Assembly (NCBI GenBank): GCA_021613375.1
Contig: CM038715.1
Coordinates: 2,809,878-2,873,877, forward strand
Direction: 5' to 3'
Length of the DNA: 64,000 nucleotides
Source of the DNA: Megaleporinus macrocephalus
Taxonomy: Eukaryota > Chordata > Actinopteri > Characiformes > Anostomidae
Shown here: piece by piece, positions 1 to 12,389 of the stretch
Layout: every line of letters begins with the position of its first letter
How positions within the stretch are numbered: the stretch's first letter is position 1
Notes under the pieces: generated by a model
Told to the model about the DNA's origin: nothing
The model's database searches: none
Seen by the model: the letters and a program-made list of their open reading frames with translations, nothing else
Position numbers and translations under genes: made by a program

Positions 1-611
1 TAAATCAGTAGGTGAGTGTGGCTAGTATATCTGAATACTCAGTAGTAAATCAGTAGGCGAGCGTGGCTAGTATGTCTGAATACTCAGTAGGTATTGAGTA
101 GTAGTGAACGGTACCGGAGCAGCTATGTTTATGTAGGTGAACACAACACACTGTGTATCCCATGATTCACCTGGAGTCGTGGATGAATTCAGAGTGGAGT
201 AAATAAACAGTGAAAAGCTGAACGTCGGCTGTGTGTACGTAGCTACTGCTAGTGAACTGCCGCTACAGGAGTTAGAGCTACTGCTGAGATAAACAATGAT
301 TACATTCCTCCCGTTTCATCTTCTCTGATCTACAGCTCCACACCATCTGATACATAATCAGATAAAAACTCAGATCAGAGTCACTAAAAGTCTAAATCTG
401 TCAGTAAACGAGCTTTTAATGAATAGCAGGACTTTTACGGTGGTGGTCTGACGTCTTGCGTCACAGGACGCTGGTAATATGGTGGACGTAGTACGTCTGA
501 GATTGTGTAGCTACTAAAACTCTCCTACTGAAACTACCAACTAGTCTGACGCTCAAGCAGCACGTACTGACTCTAATCCAGTACCTACTGACTAGTAGAC
601 AATTTCTGACG
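1..611 (+). mobile_element. Right part of satellite-bearing DNA element, copy A (cut by window edge)
   Basis: The first ~95 bases are two copies of the 45-bp satellite unit (…aatcagtaggcgagcgtggc…). They are followed by about 510 bp nearly identical to 38807-39341, ending in atttctgacg. Copy B at 36518-39341 shows the complete structure, so this is a second copy in the same orientation, 38.7 kb away end to end. No transposase is visible; it is non-autonomous, and its superfamily is not assigned (PIF-Harbinger-like or hAT-like are possible). Confidence 0.85.
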
Positions 612-706
612 TACCTTTTGTCTGAGACAATGTGGTGCCACACTTTGTTTTCCATGATGTCCTTATGGAAGGTTTTCTGTTTTAAGTATGAATTGTTGAT
701 ATTTAC

Positions 707-710
<4 letters not shown>

Positions 711-789
<79 letters not shown>
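711..789. repeat. (TA)n microsatellite
   Basis: A pure TA dinucleotide tract of about 79 bp, directly 3' of satellite element copy A. Confidence 0.97.
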
Positions 790-794
<5 letters not shown>

Positions 795-3700
795 CATTCT
801 CACCCAGGTGAATTAAAGGATTAAAGACTTTTACATAATGCCAGCTGCTTGACTGCTAGGGTTCTGTCTCTGGTTGCGTGCCCAGTCTCTATAAACTTCC
901 ACTTGCTGCGTTGTATGGTTTGGCAGAGTTATACACACAAACATTTGGTCAACAGAAAAAGTCTCCATTCGACCATTGACTGCTAGGATTTAAAAAAAAT
1001 AAAAATAAATAAGTTCATTCAGCATTATTCACGCTGAGCTTAACTTTCTGATGGGCTTCACTCACTGAAGCACAGCAGAACAGCAGCTCACTCTTCTCCA
1101 GGCAGGTTCTGCACTGTACATGGCTGTGCTTATTATAAATATGCCACCGCAGTAAGAAAACCCAGAATGTCACTGTGCTCTGAGAAGAGTATTTGCTGTT
1201 TTAGATAAAGTCAGTGTGTGAAATAGCCCCTGATATTCAGCTGTCATGTTGGCTGGATGCTAACTATAGTGGTGCCAATATTAGTTAAGAGGCAACTAGA
1301 TGTTTGGTTTAACAGTTCTATAGCAGTGACTGCTCCTTAAACTTGCATTTGAGAGTCTATTTACAGGGACCCCCTGATTTTGGGACATTTATGGGGTCAC
1401 AGACTCCCCAGGAAGTGATAACCAGTATAAGCATATTTATATTGTAGTCAAATTTGGTTAGGTGCAAGTCACTTTCTAGATCTTCATGTTTGTATTGCAG
1501 GAAAGATCTAGTCAGAAGCTACAGTGGGTTGATATATAAGTGCTCTCCATTCCCTGAGGAGAGAGCATTCGCCCAAGACCCTGACCATGATTTATTGGTG
1601 TATTATTTCAGCAGCAAAGCAATGATGTTTTATATTCACATCATAATATACTGCCCACCAAGTTGAAATACAGGTATTTCCCAACTACCAAATCCATCAC
1701 AGATAAACACAGCCATAGGCTGGTGCATTCAATTAAAAAGAATTAGAGAAACAGCATTTTTCTTCAAAATAGAGGCAGAAAGAAAATAAGCAGTGCTTCG
1801 GACTTTGATCTAGAATCATAAGCGTATCTGCTCTTGGCCACATTTAGTAAAATGGTTGATTTCAAACTCAAAGCCAGAGCAGTGGTTAGCCCAGGCACAC
1901 AACTAATGACTCGAATGCTTACCGAACACCATGTGAATGCGTGTGCCTGGACTTTGATTTATACCTATAGTCCAGACATGTTTTCATTCGATTTGCAAAA
2001 CCCACTTTTTTATCCATGACTGAATGAGCGCATGTAAATCAACTCTGTTGATCTTATTGTATGGCAGCTTTCTGGCCTGGTAGGACTGTGGAAAGACAGC
2101 AGAGAGGAGGAGAGAGCCAGAGAGAGGTACCGTCAAGGCTCTTTTGCCAATAAAATGACTTGACTGACTCGGCCGTTGGAGTTTTGACTCTCCTCACTCT
2201 CCACTGCAGTGGTTTGACAATGTCTCTTTATTTTTCCTTATTTTTCGTTGGCCAGAAAACAATGGCAGCATAGCAGCAGCACATCCCCACAACACCTTAC
2301 AAAATAGATGAGCTCTGTAGAATCCATATCATAGCCTGTATGTGAATTTAAACCTATCCTTAAAAACTGTTAGGTTAAATGGGGTTAACCATAACATTTC
2401 AATCACATAGTAGGTGCTAATACAGCATTTCCTTGCTTCTTGTCCAAGCCAGAAGGACTTAGCGTGTGGAAAACAGGTGGGAAAAGGCTAAAGAGTTACA
2501 CAGAGAAAAAAAAAATCAGGTAAGAATGGAGAAAGTTCAAGCTCAGAAGTACGAGAGTGAAAACAGAAACAAGAAAGCGTCAGATGGAGGACAAATGAGG
2601 GACTTAATCTGCAATCTGCCTCACGCTCTCATTAGCCGCGCTAATTGCTGGGAGTTAAGCCGGAGAGGTTAAGCGCTGTGATCTGGCTCACCAGAGCTTC
2701 CTCCAAACATAAACACATCCAGCCTGCGGTCAGAAGCACCTGCCCGCTCCTCTCCTCACTGGCCCTATCCGCCTTTGACTGAGCCTCGGCATAATAAACA
2801 AAACGCGGGCGCCTGGAAGGACCGAGCGGAGTCGCTGATTGAGCTGGAGCGGGGAAAGTGCTCTGCAGGAGATTTACGACGCACCGACCCAACTTAAAGC
2901 ATGGAGACCGTGATTGCATCCGTCCACAGCCCTCTCCCCACTCTCACAACAGCCCATTAACAGGGAAGTTAGACTGAGGGAGAAATATACATGCGCACAG
3001 GGAGTGATGAAGTGTCTGGGCCTACTGGAGTTACACTCTGGAGCAGGAGCGAGAGTGCAGGGTCTGTGGTTGAAAGAGCCGCTCCATTGCACAAACAAGG
3101 CCTTCAGTTTTCCAAGAATTCTGTCATTGTTAAGCCAGTGAGCCCCTCAAGGCTGTGCGTTACAGTGATTTTACCACAGATAAGGGAAGGTAAGATGCTT
3201 ACAGCTCCCTTAACCGGCATAAAATCAGTGTCATGCTCTGCATTGAGTGGTTGCTTGTTTAAAACATGGACATAATAGTTTAAAATGCTGTTCAATGAGC
3301 AATAAATGTATTTTTAATAATATTCACAATGAACAATTCTTCCACTAAAGAGCTTAAATACAGCTGTTTTGTAATGTTAAAGAAGGTCAAGTAGAATGTG
3401 CATCTGGTTATTCTCATATCCCCCATGATCACCGCACAACATCACCTATGAATTATGACAGGCATTAGATATTTGAGATTTCTGATTTTTTTTTTTTTTA
3501 CCATTAGTCTTGTGGCGGTTGCAATATTGCACCATTGTGTAGCAAGTATATCTTCCACATGCATTTTAATTAAGCCTCTTAAATAAAACTTTGAAGCCCA
3601 TTTTCTCTTCATCTAACACGAAAACAGTTATGTGGAACCTGTTTTATTCATCTATTCATATACTTTTAGACGTTCTATAGATGTCATGTAAATGAAACGT

Positions 3701-3955
3701 GCCAATCCCATTGCTGGAAAAGTTGGGTAATTTTGTAAAATGCAATAAAATTAAAATTATTTAAAATTTAATTATAATATTTATTAAACTGGCAAAAGTA
3801 CAAAGAAAGACGTTTTTGTGTAAGGGCTGACCAACTTGAATTTATTTTGTAAATATAAACACATTTTCATGCCTGAAAATGTTGGGGTAGGTACAATAAG
3901 AGTGAAACGTTAATAGAATATTCAGGTTTTACCATTTGGAAGCATTTTAAGCAGG
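790..3955. other. Intergenic sequence without a recognisable gene
   Basis: Mostly unique-looking sequence with only short chance open frames. 2580-2900 is a GC-richer patch with TAAT-type motifs (ctctcattag, gctaattgct) and could be conserved non-coding sequence, but nothing proves it. There is a short poly(T) at 3487-3499. No splice-flanked coding segment was recognised on either strand. Confidence 0.5.
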
Positions 3956-4560
3956 TAAGCAGGTGAACAGGTGACAGGTGAGGGTATTATGATGAGATAT
4001 ATAAAAGGAGCATTCACCAAAGCAAAGCTGGGTCATGTCTCATCATTTTGACAGAAGTCACTTGTCATAGTGTGGGGGGCAGCAGTTCCCGTGGCTAAGA
4101 CGTATCTTAGAACTGTAGAGAGAGACATATGCTTATTTCAGCAAGACAATACCGGTCCTCATTCTGCAACAGTGCAACCAGTGTGTAGTAGTTTGGAAGA
4201 TACAGACAGTGTGTGTTTAACTATTAACCTTAACTTATTGAAAATGTATAATACGTCATGGACTGGGTGAACAAACAACACAATCAGTTTTGCATCAAGC
4301 AAGAAAGGCCAAGAATTCCACAAAACTGCAGCAATGCATGCAATAAGTGGTGCACATGTCTTTGTCCCAACTTTTTTTTCCTGAGATTCATAAAATTCAA
4401 TTTTTTTAAATATTTGAATAGTACAATTAAGCTGGTAAATGAAAACATTGGGAATATTTACTTTTAACAATTAACACAATGAAAAAATTACCTATTCTCA
4501 TTTGTATTGCATTTTCCAAAATGTCCAAACTTTTCAAGAAATGGGGTTTATACTTTAATT
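3956..4560 (+). mobile_element. Tc1-like DNA transposon relic
   Basis: Plus-strand decayed transposase sequence. Around 4122-4180 the frame reads LFQQDNTGPHSATVQP, the QQDN-x-x-x-H motif carrying the second catalytic Asp of Tc1-like DDE transposases. Further on, the sequence 'catcaagcaagaaaggccaa' (about 4293-4312) and the tail 'tttgtcccaac' near 4362-4372 match the C-terminal and 3' region of a common fish Tc1-like element. Many stops and deletions are present, so it is inactive. Outer limits are approximate. Confidence 0.7.
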
Positions 4561-4681
4561 TTATTGACCTAATATTCCTTTCTCTACTTTGGGGAAAAAT
4601 ATTTTGCCAGCGTTTGACAATCTTCTTACAAATAATATTAACTTAAATGCATATTTCTGTTGTCCAAAGAAAATATGTTTC

Positions 4682-5062
4682 AGCTCACGCCCACTTTACA
4701 TAAAGACTCAGTCAGAGACTGCCTCGGTCAGAGACTGCCTCGGTCAGAGACTCCCTCAGTCAGAGACTGGCTCTACCTGTGCAGCTCCTAAAGCTTTGCT
4801 ATCCAGATTTCAAACAGAGACTCTTTTCTTTGGTGTTTAGTTTATTAAACTGTAAATACTGTTTGATCAGAGGAGGACGGGTCTCCACTTGTGAGTCTGG
4901 TTCCTCCCAAGGTTTCTTCCTCCAGTCTGAGGGAGGTGTTCTTGCTCACTGGGGGGTATATGTTGTAACTGTCTGTTTTCAAAACTTCTGTAAAGCAGCT
5001 TTGAGACAACATCTTTGTAAAAAGCGCTACACAAATAAACTTGAAATTAATTTAATTAAATG
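4682..5062 (+). mobile_element. LINE/SINE 3' tail (5'-truncated), copy 1
   Basis: It contains the conserved fish retroelement 3' tail: 'cctcccaaggtttcttcctc', then 'ctttgagacaacat' and 'gctacacaaataaacttgaa', ending in an A/T-rich (ttaat)-like tail. A near-identical copy lies at 47935-48315. Both start with the same short tandem block of a 16-bp unit (tcagagactgcctcgg), so the tandem block belongs to the element. Confidence 0.75.
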
Positions 5063-6544
5063 AATTAAAGATTTTTTTTGCCCTCTTATGCCATTTTTGG
5101 TATTTGGACAGAGATGGGATATTTTATGTATTTAGATATTTAGCACCAAAATTAATTTCACTCAAGCAACATAACATCTTGTGTCAGTTTATCAGACCTT
5201 TCTAGTGACTGTTACAACTATCCTCTTCACCTGTGTGTATGTTTCCTGCTTAAAACTATTATTAAACTCGTTTTTATTACAAACTATTCCACAAAATAAA
5301 AGCGGTTGTGCCCCACTTTCCTCCAGACAGTCAACAGTAGGCAATGGTTACTCAGCAACATAACGGTTTAAATAAACGGGTGCGTTGATGCTAAATTCAG
5401 CCGACATGTGTGGTCATAAATCTGGCTCAACCAATCGGATTTCAGATCTGTTTTATAAATTACAAAAGAAGTCAATCACAGTTCAGCAGAGTGGAAAAAG
5501 ATTCGGAGTTACACGGTGAAGGCCTGAACTGGGACTGACTCTATTCATAGTAATGAACACCTGCAAAGCCTGTCACACTCTCGTAAAGACGGAGTCAGCT
5601 CAGGATATTGGAGGGTAAAAAGCCCGGACACGGAGGGATACATTAGGTTCACCACATTTCTGCCTTTAAAAGGCCTCGCAGCTGCAGAGCACTCCATGTT
5701 CCTGTACGAAGACAGGCTTTAATGACACAGTTACGAGACAGTCAGAGTAAAACTGACTAACTGACTCGCAATGAACAAGAAAGTTGATGACCTCATAATC
5801 TCTTTCAAAAGAACACGGCCCCATTTCTTATCTGTACTGATAGATCTCTGGGCTCTGCTGGCTTTTTCATGCGTCTGTACTTTCAATATGGCTGTAAATC
5901 AAAAATAAACGCTAGTGTAATTTACTCATTCGGAATAATGGTCCATTTTTTGGGAGCATGTGCACGGGCAGCCGTACAGGTGAGCGTGAGAATGTGAAAA
6001 TGCTCGAGCATTCGTGAAGGTTTGATGGGCCAGACAAGTACACACACACACACACACTCGTACAGATGCCACAGTATGCCAAAGAAAACCACACTTAATA
6101 TTCCGCAGCAGACAAAAGCGAGCCTCTGAACATCCCTGTGTTTATGAAGCATTATGTGATGGCTTTCACGGCTGCTGCACTCGCACGTCGTCTCATTTTA
6201 ACGTGAGCGTCTTTTTCTCTCCCATCTGGACGGCACCGTCAATACCTGAAGCAATGGCGCTTTAAGTAGACGGCCTTTAATTTATGAGGTTGATTCATAT
6301 TGCAATAACAGGCTGTAAAACAGCACTAACAGCCGGAGAAGAGAGATTCACTGTCTTTCATTCAGAGACGAGGTTTGGCCAAGTAGATTCTGCACATAAC
6401 GTTTTTACACAACCAGCGGCACATATCGCTGCTGTCCATCTCCAAATGGATAACTTTACAGGGGAGAGAGAAAGACATACTTTAAATATCAAAGGAAGTC
6501 ATTTGGGCCTTTCCTCTGGTTCCATTGATCATGAAATGTACACA
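5063..6544. other. Intergenic sequence, no gene seen
   Basis: No exon or element recognised with confidence. There is a short (CA)n tract near 6041-6057. Open frames on both strands here are short and show no family resemblance. Confidence 0.5.
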
Positions 6545-7885
6545 TAGAGTGTGTCTCAAACTCTACTGAGCTCCTACATAGGCAGCATTTTACATCATAG
6601 TATGCGCTCCCGACATGTAGACTGTCCCAATTCTTACATACCTTAAACATGCTGACTACTGAGGAACCTTATTTAGACCTGATTTTAAGGAAGCATTGAA
6701 CGCTTCCTCAGCCGCTAAGACAATCCCATGATGCACCGCAGGCTAATCTAGGAGCAGTGAAGTGGTTTTAAAATGTGAGTTATTTTGATTCTCTGGAGTT
6801 TTAATGTGTTTCTGGTCATATAATCACACAAAACAGTATTTTATTATCAACTCTGTAACAAGTCCTTCACCATTTACACTTTATACTCCAGACATTAGCA
6901 TTTATGCTAGCGGATTTTTGAGCCCCAGGCTATTGTTTTCGATAACCGGCCGATAGCTTAGCAACAAGCCGCGACACAGTCTCTCTCTAACTAGAGCGTC
7001 TAAGTAATCTGTTTCATGCTGAGCGTACACTAGAAGACTTTTAAAAGACTCTGAAAAGAAGTTTAATAGATTAAAAGTCTAACACCCTCTCTCACCTAAA
7101 CACTAATCACAGACTTTTAGTCACAGACTAGTCACAGGCTATGATTTTGCAAAGACTGGGGGTCTTTCAGAGTCACTATTTACAACAAGACTGAACTAGA
7201 TTCCTTTAGAGATTATTTCCCATTTATATGATTGAAGTTAGCATATTCAGCTAAATGTACAGTTCACTGGTCGGCTAATTGTAAACACCAGCTCATTCGG
7301 TTGAGAATTCGAGGTCTAGCTTTTTTCTTTTCCACTCTGTTGTGGTGTAAATGTGAAGACATGTCAAAGAGGCAGTCTTGCTCACTCCACAGCTCACTCC
7401 ACAGCTCCACCAGTTTCTCCTCCTTCTGTAATCCAGGAGAACCGCAGTTTCCGAACCCTCGCCTCCATGTCTAACTCCTTTACCCGCCAGACGTTCCTGT
7501 ACTTGCCTCACGGCTTCCTGTTTGGTGGTGAACAGAGCTCTCCTATTGGTTGTCGACATTGTTCAATCACTATTTGCATGAGCCGAGACTTCAGACTTAA
7601 TAATATTAAACACGTTTGATTTTATCAGAACGCTAGGACGAGAAAAAGACTGACCTAAACCTGCAGTCTTGACCACCTCACACTAAACCATCGAGATGAC
7701 GTGTGCGCGACTCTCATGATTTTATTCCGACACTGGAAATTTGTCTGCGACAGTAAAATCGTTTGGTGTAAGGTCAGCATTATGAGGAGAGATGTCAGAC
7801 AGAAACCTGCCTACTTAAACAGCTGCCTACCTAGACAGCCTACTTAGACACTCACTAGGTTTTGAGACAGACATTATGTAATAGT
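6545..7885. mobile_element. Putative DNA element with degenerate terminal inverted repeats, copy 1
   Basis: The left end reads gtgtctcaaactc and the right end contains gttttgagacagac, an inverted match. A subterminal 'gcctacttagacactcacta' lies at 7839-7858. The segment 6765-6925 is about 97% identical by eye to 30069-30232, and 7790-7880 matches 30367-30480, so this is a dispersed family. No transposase frame is visible. Ends and superfamily are uncertain. Confidence 0.5.
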
Positions 7886-10326
7886 AACAGACATTTAAAA
7901 AACTGAATGCTGATGTTTACTCCAACAGCAGTGATGTGTAGATGCTTGTGAAGTTTTGTGTATTTTCATTTATTGTTATCGTCCACAATCCAGGCACCTG
8001 CTTGCTGCCATGCATCCCCTATTATATATTGCTACAAACCTGGGATTGTGAAGGCTAGCACATACTCCATTCTCGCCACTACATCTTTTTAAACTGCCTT
8101 TAACTCAACGTCACTGGACACCTCAACACACTTGGAAGAGCAGGTTAACTGCAATTATGTTACATCACCCAACACATTCCACACACCCAGAGCGAGCAAG
8201 GCCAATCACGCTCTCTCGGGCTCCCATCACTGGCGATGTTTTAAATATTAAAAATAATCCAGTTTGGTTTAAATATACGGCCGCGCTACCCTGGCTGTGT
8301 AAAATCAAACCTGTGAGCTTGAGGTTTGCACTCTCTGCGCAGATCTGCTCTCTATCTTTATTCTTTTCTCGCTTTCTAAAAAATAACAGCAGTAACTTTG
8401 GTATCCATGTGCACCTAACACAAACACAAGCACCTAGCCAGAGCCAACGCTTCAGACAGAGCTCATCGAAAGCTAAACAGAAGTGGCTGGGCAGAGTGCT
8501 CATGAAGGACCCATGCTATAAAACAGAGGCAATAAAGTCAATTACTTCTGTACTAAACTTTCTCTCAGCGCTGTGAAAACATCATCAGATATGACCCAAA
8601 ATGTTTGCTCTGTAACAATGAGCATCGCCGCTCAGTCCGCTCGCAGACGTAAACCTGCAATTGTGGCTTTCGTGTGTGTATGTATTTCAAGTTGCTTGGT
8701 GCCTGTGCTTTCTTTGGAGCAGGAGCCTGTCTGTCAAATACAGATGTTAAAAAGAGATTTATGAATATATGGATTTATGGAAAAGCCAATAATGGTTCTT
8801 TGTGACAGCGTATATTAGAGAGGGCTTGTTCACTTTGTTTGTTTATTTAGGCCTCCAGGCAATGCCTTTTTTTCCTTCTTCATCTTTTCACTGCAATCTC
8901 AGATCCCCGGTTCTTCAGGCTACATCGAGGAGAGTTTTGACCAGATATGGCTGTAGATAGGGCTGATCGTGCAGACCACAACCTCAAATCATGTATTTGA
9001 GATAATCATATCTTCATAAAATTGAATATTTCCAACCATTTTCAGGAGACTGATGTTCAAAATGTCATCTACAGCAGTAATTTTTACATTCCTCAGGGAT
9101 AAAAAGGCATTTCATAACATCAAAAATGTCATATCATGACCAAGGTTTCCAAAATTCCAGCCAACTTTTGACATCATATAGACTTAAATAGCAGCCGCCA
9201 GCAAAACTAGTGTTCTCACTAAATGTTAAAACATGACTTGGCTGTATAGACGACGGCTAATTATACTTTAAAAACGGGCTTGTGTACAAGCTGGAGGCTT
9301 ACGAAGTCTGGACGGAGGCCATCGACGGTTAGAGATGAGGACAGCGTGAACATAAACAGACAGGCAAAGAGGACGAATTAAATAATGGAAAACAAAGGGG
9401 ACTAATTTGCTCTACAATATAACACGTATTCCAGAGCAAATTACAGTCTCAATTACAATTCCAGTCCCTTCAACCTAGAAGACGTTTTTGCGTATCCGTG
9501 TATGTACATGCTGTCCTCGTCTCTAATTGTCTATGGCCTTAATCCAGACTGCATATGCCTCTGCTTCCCCAGTGGCCAAGTCGTACACCCACACGCTTCA
9601 CCGTCCTGCTGATAGCCGCTGCTTCTACTATTTCAAAGCCACTCAACATGTTTGAGCTAAATCGCAGATCTTTAACTCTCCTTCCTCTCGCTCTCCCGCT
9701 CCCTCACACTGTAATTATTATTTTGAAAGTGCGGTCTAGGGAGGCTGTCTGGGTTTGGCACCGTCCGTGGCAGTAACGTGTCAGGAGCTTTAATACAGTT
9801 TGACTTTTGTTTTATAATCTCTGCGGGCAGACATCACAGACCCGCTCTTTCTCTCCTTTCCCTGCTCTGGAAGAACGTGTGCAGAAGTGTATATGACTAC
9901 CATGTGCTGTTGTACTTGTCTTTTACCTTCACTGCTCCAGAGCTGCTTTTCTGGTATTAGGTCAAGCGGAGTGCAGGACTAAAGATTTTGGAGCAAAACT
10001 TCCTCACTGACAGCATAATTGAGTCTAACAATAGTTTTTATCTGTGTCTAGAAAACCTGCCCTCAGGGATTAAACTGGACCAAGCCCAACATTTGCACCA
10101 GCCATCTCTTGCAGTATACAATGTGCGTGTACATATGTTGTTGCTCTCTAAAGGAAAAACAGGTATGTCAGGGTTTATTTGGTAATTTTTTTCATTTTTC
10201 TACGTCAGTTGAGCACAAAAGCTGCTCTTTATATGCTGTGAATGGTGTTTGGCCAATAGAACTTGGAATAAAACCTCTTTACATTAACTCCATTGTAAAC
10301 TGGTCTCTCTTGTAAAGATACTAGAG
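7886..10326. other. Intergenic sequence, no gene seen
   Basis: Largely unique sequence. An open frame of 139 codons at 8157-8576 has no recognisable domain and no splice or codon signature, and I do not call it. 9230-9800 contains TAAT-rich motifs (gctaattatac, tcaattacaattcc) but nothing diagnostic. Confidence 0.5.
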
Positions 10327-10930
10327 CATGGTCACTAATAGGCGGACCGCGGTCCAGATCTGGACCCAGATGTTGTCCAATGCAAACCCAAACTGATAAT
10401 CTATTAAGAATGATTTATTTTAGACTGTGTTTATTTTAAGCGGTGGAGCTTTTCTTGTCTTTACGGTATATGGGCTTTAGGGCGCAGTGAACTTAGAGAC
10501 CAATCACGAGCGCCGTAAGATCACCGAAGGCTTCTCAGCCAATCAGATCTGTGCACATTGGGGTGTGTGGAGCGCACACAGGCAAGGTATGAAGCGAGGA
10601 GCAGTAGCCGGACACTAAAGCGAGTAAGAAAGAATAACATGCTCTAAAACTTGTTTTTATTGACGTGAGTAAAAAAAAATATATTATTAGTTAATAAATA
10701 ATTCATTCAGTTCAGCATTTAAACAGTAAATATACTGAAATATACTGAACGGTATGTGTGATGTGTTGGTGTTTCAGTAGCTGATGGTATAAGATGCTGA
10801 TACTAGACTACTTCAGTAAACAGGATACACCACTGAATCAGAACACACGTTGAAATGATGACAGCCCGGACCTTGGCCTGAAGAAATCTCCCCTAACTGG
10901 CCCGTACTGAATTCAAATTAAACACCCCTG
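10327..10930 (+). mobile_element. Non-autonomous hAT-like element (family H) with perfect 8-bp TSD
   Basis: A 604-bp element starting catggtcactaataggcgg and ending cacccctg. It is flanked on both sides by the exact 8-bp duplication tactagag (10319-10326 and 10931-10938), the TSD length of hAT elements. Related copies: 26300-26623, 42378-43099, 49588-50045, 50313-50959 (inverted) and 60872-62501. The 42.4-kb copy retains a transposase N-terminal remnant that supports hAT. Confidence 0.88.
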
Positions 10931-10939
10931 TACTAGAGG

Positions 10940-11210
10940 TACCTGTTTTGGACCACATGGACTAGCAGCCTGTTCAGGGTATTCCTGCCTTCCGCCCAAT
11001 GGGTGCTGAAATAGGCTTCAGCAATATATATATATTCATATTCAGATCATTTATCTATATATATTTGTGTTATTCATCCTCTAATTCATCATCAGTGGTC
11101 ACAGGACACTGCTCACAGGACACAGTTGTCTGGATAGCAGCACTGCTGTGTCTGATCCTCTCATACCAGCACAACACACTCTAACACACCACCACCATAT
11201 CCGTGTCACT
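10940..11210. repeat. Dispersed repeat debris
   Basis: The block near 10965-11020 (gttcagggtattcctgcctt, then gcccaatgggtgctgaaata) matches a fish repeat I recognise by wording. 11095-11200 (ctggatagcagcactgctgt, then accagcacaacacactctaa) is another commonly dispersed fish repeat. Neither can be assigned to a named family from sequence alone. Confidence 0.45.
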
Positions 11211-11425
11211 CCTCCATGGCAAGGGTATTAGCCTCTTTCAGCAGGATACGACGCCATGCTCCACTGCACACAGTGTTTGGGAATGGTTTGAAGAACATGT
11301 TGAAGAGTTCAACGTGTCACCCTGGCCCTCAAATTCCCAGCCCTAAATCTGATCGGGCATCTGTGGTGGATCCACCTCGTAATTTACAGAACTTAAAGGA
11401 CCTGCTGATGAAGTCTTAAGGACGC
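11211..11425 (+). mobile_element. Tc1-like transposase C-terminal relic
   Basis: The plus strand keeps the order of a Tc1-like transposase C-terminus across several frames: 'ttcagcaggatacgacgcca' (LFQQDTTPC-like) followed by a tryptophan-rich segment. The frame at 11216-11419 then ends DPPRNLQNLKDLLMKS, matching the PPRNLQDLKDLL motif of fish Tc1-like transposases. At least two frameshifts and a stop show it is dead. Confidence 0.75.
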
Positions 11426-12389
11426 CTTACGATGTCTTGTATGATGTATGATGCCTCAGCCTGTCAGATGGGACATTTGCATGACCCCACATACTAGAAT
11501 TGCATAAAAACGTGTGTGTGTGTGTGAGAGTGAGAGAAAGAAGAGGAAAGAAAGAGAAGATGGAGGATGTGTAACAGTGATATCATGCTGGGGTTCCATG
11601 GAAAAGCACTTAGAGTTGCATGAGACAGTCCTGTGATCACAAGCACATTGACTAGCAGCAGCAGCATGATCAAAGCAGCCCCTTCATCCACTCACTCTGC
11701 AGCTACTTACATACATTCCCTTACTTACCCCTCCAACTGTCAGGCCTAAGGGGGGATGCTTGCTGAGTGGTGCTTGCATGTTTCATCGCTAATGGTGGGA
11801 CCCAACGGGTGGCCTGCTGGATTCTATATGGGTTATGGGTCTGTCTTCAAGCATCCTGCTCAGCTCAGCAATGCTGCTGAATGCTGAAGAGCAGGACTGG
11901 AACTGCTCGGTATCCTTGTTCCACTAGACATGAAGAACACAGTTCAACAACAAAGATGCACATGTTCAACCATATGACATGTTTTATTAGATTATTGTTA
12001 TTTTAAGTGTGTTTACACATTGACATATGGCAAAAACTTTAATTTAACGTAAACTTGTGTGAAAATACTACATGTAAAAGGATTTTGGATAATTTCTCTT
12101 GGACCATTTATTATAAAATGTTCTCACAATTTAAAGGCCAACTAAATAAGAATTCTCCAAAAGTCTCCTCTAATTCCCACTCCAACCTTTTGTGTTTAAA
12201 CCACATTGTAGGTTACAAACCCATCTTTTTGGTCAGACCTTTGATAGCTATTTGTTTCCGATTAGATAAAAGGTACAATTCTAGGGGTTCACTGACATAC
12301 ATTGGTACTTGAAAGTTTGCTCTTCATAAATATGATCAAAAACTAAATTGGAACTGCACAATTTAGATAGGAAAAATGCTTTTAATGTT
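11426..12389. other. Intergenic sequence, no gene seen
   Basis: There is a short (GT)n/GA-rich patch at 11513-11560. No coding feature recognised. The left end of the decayed element described next may reach back to about 12015, where atggcaaaaactttaa resembles its right end. Confidence 0.4.

Noticed and set aside
8157..8576. 139-codon open frame as a gene
   Set aside because: Low-complexity-free but with no recognisable domain, no splice sites in context, and a minus-strand frame of similar length over the same bases.
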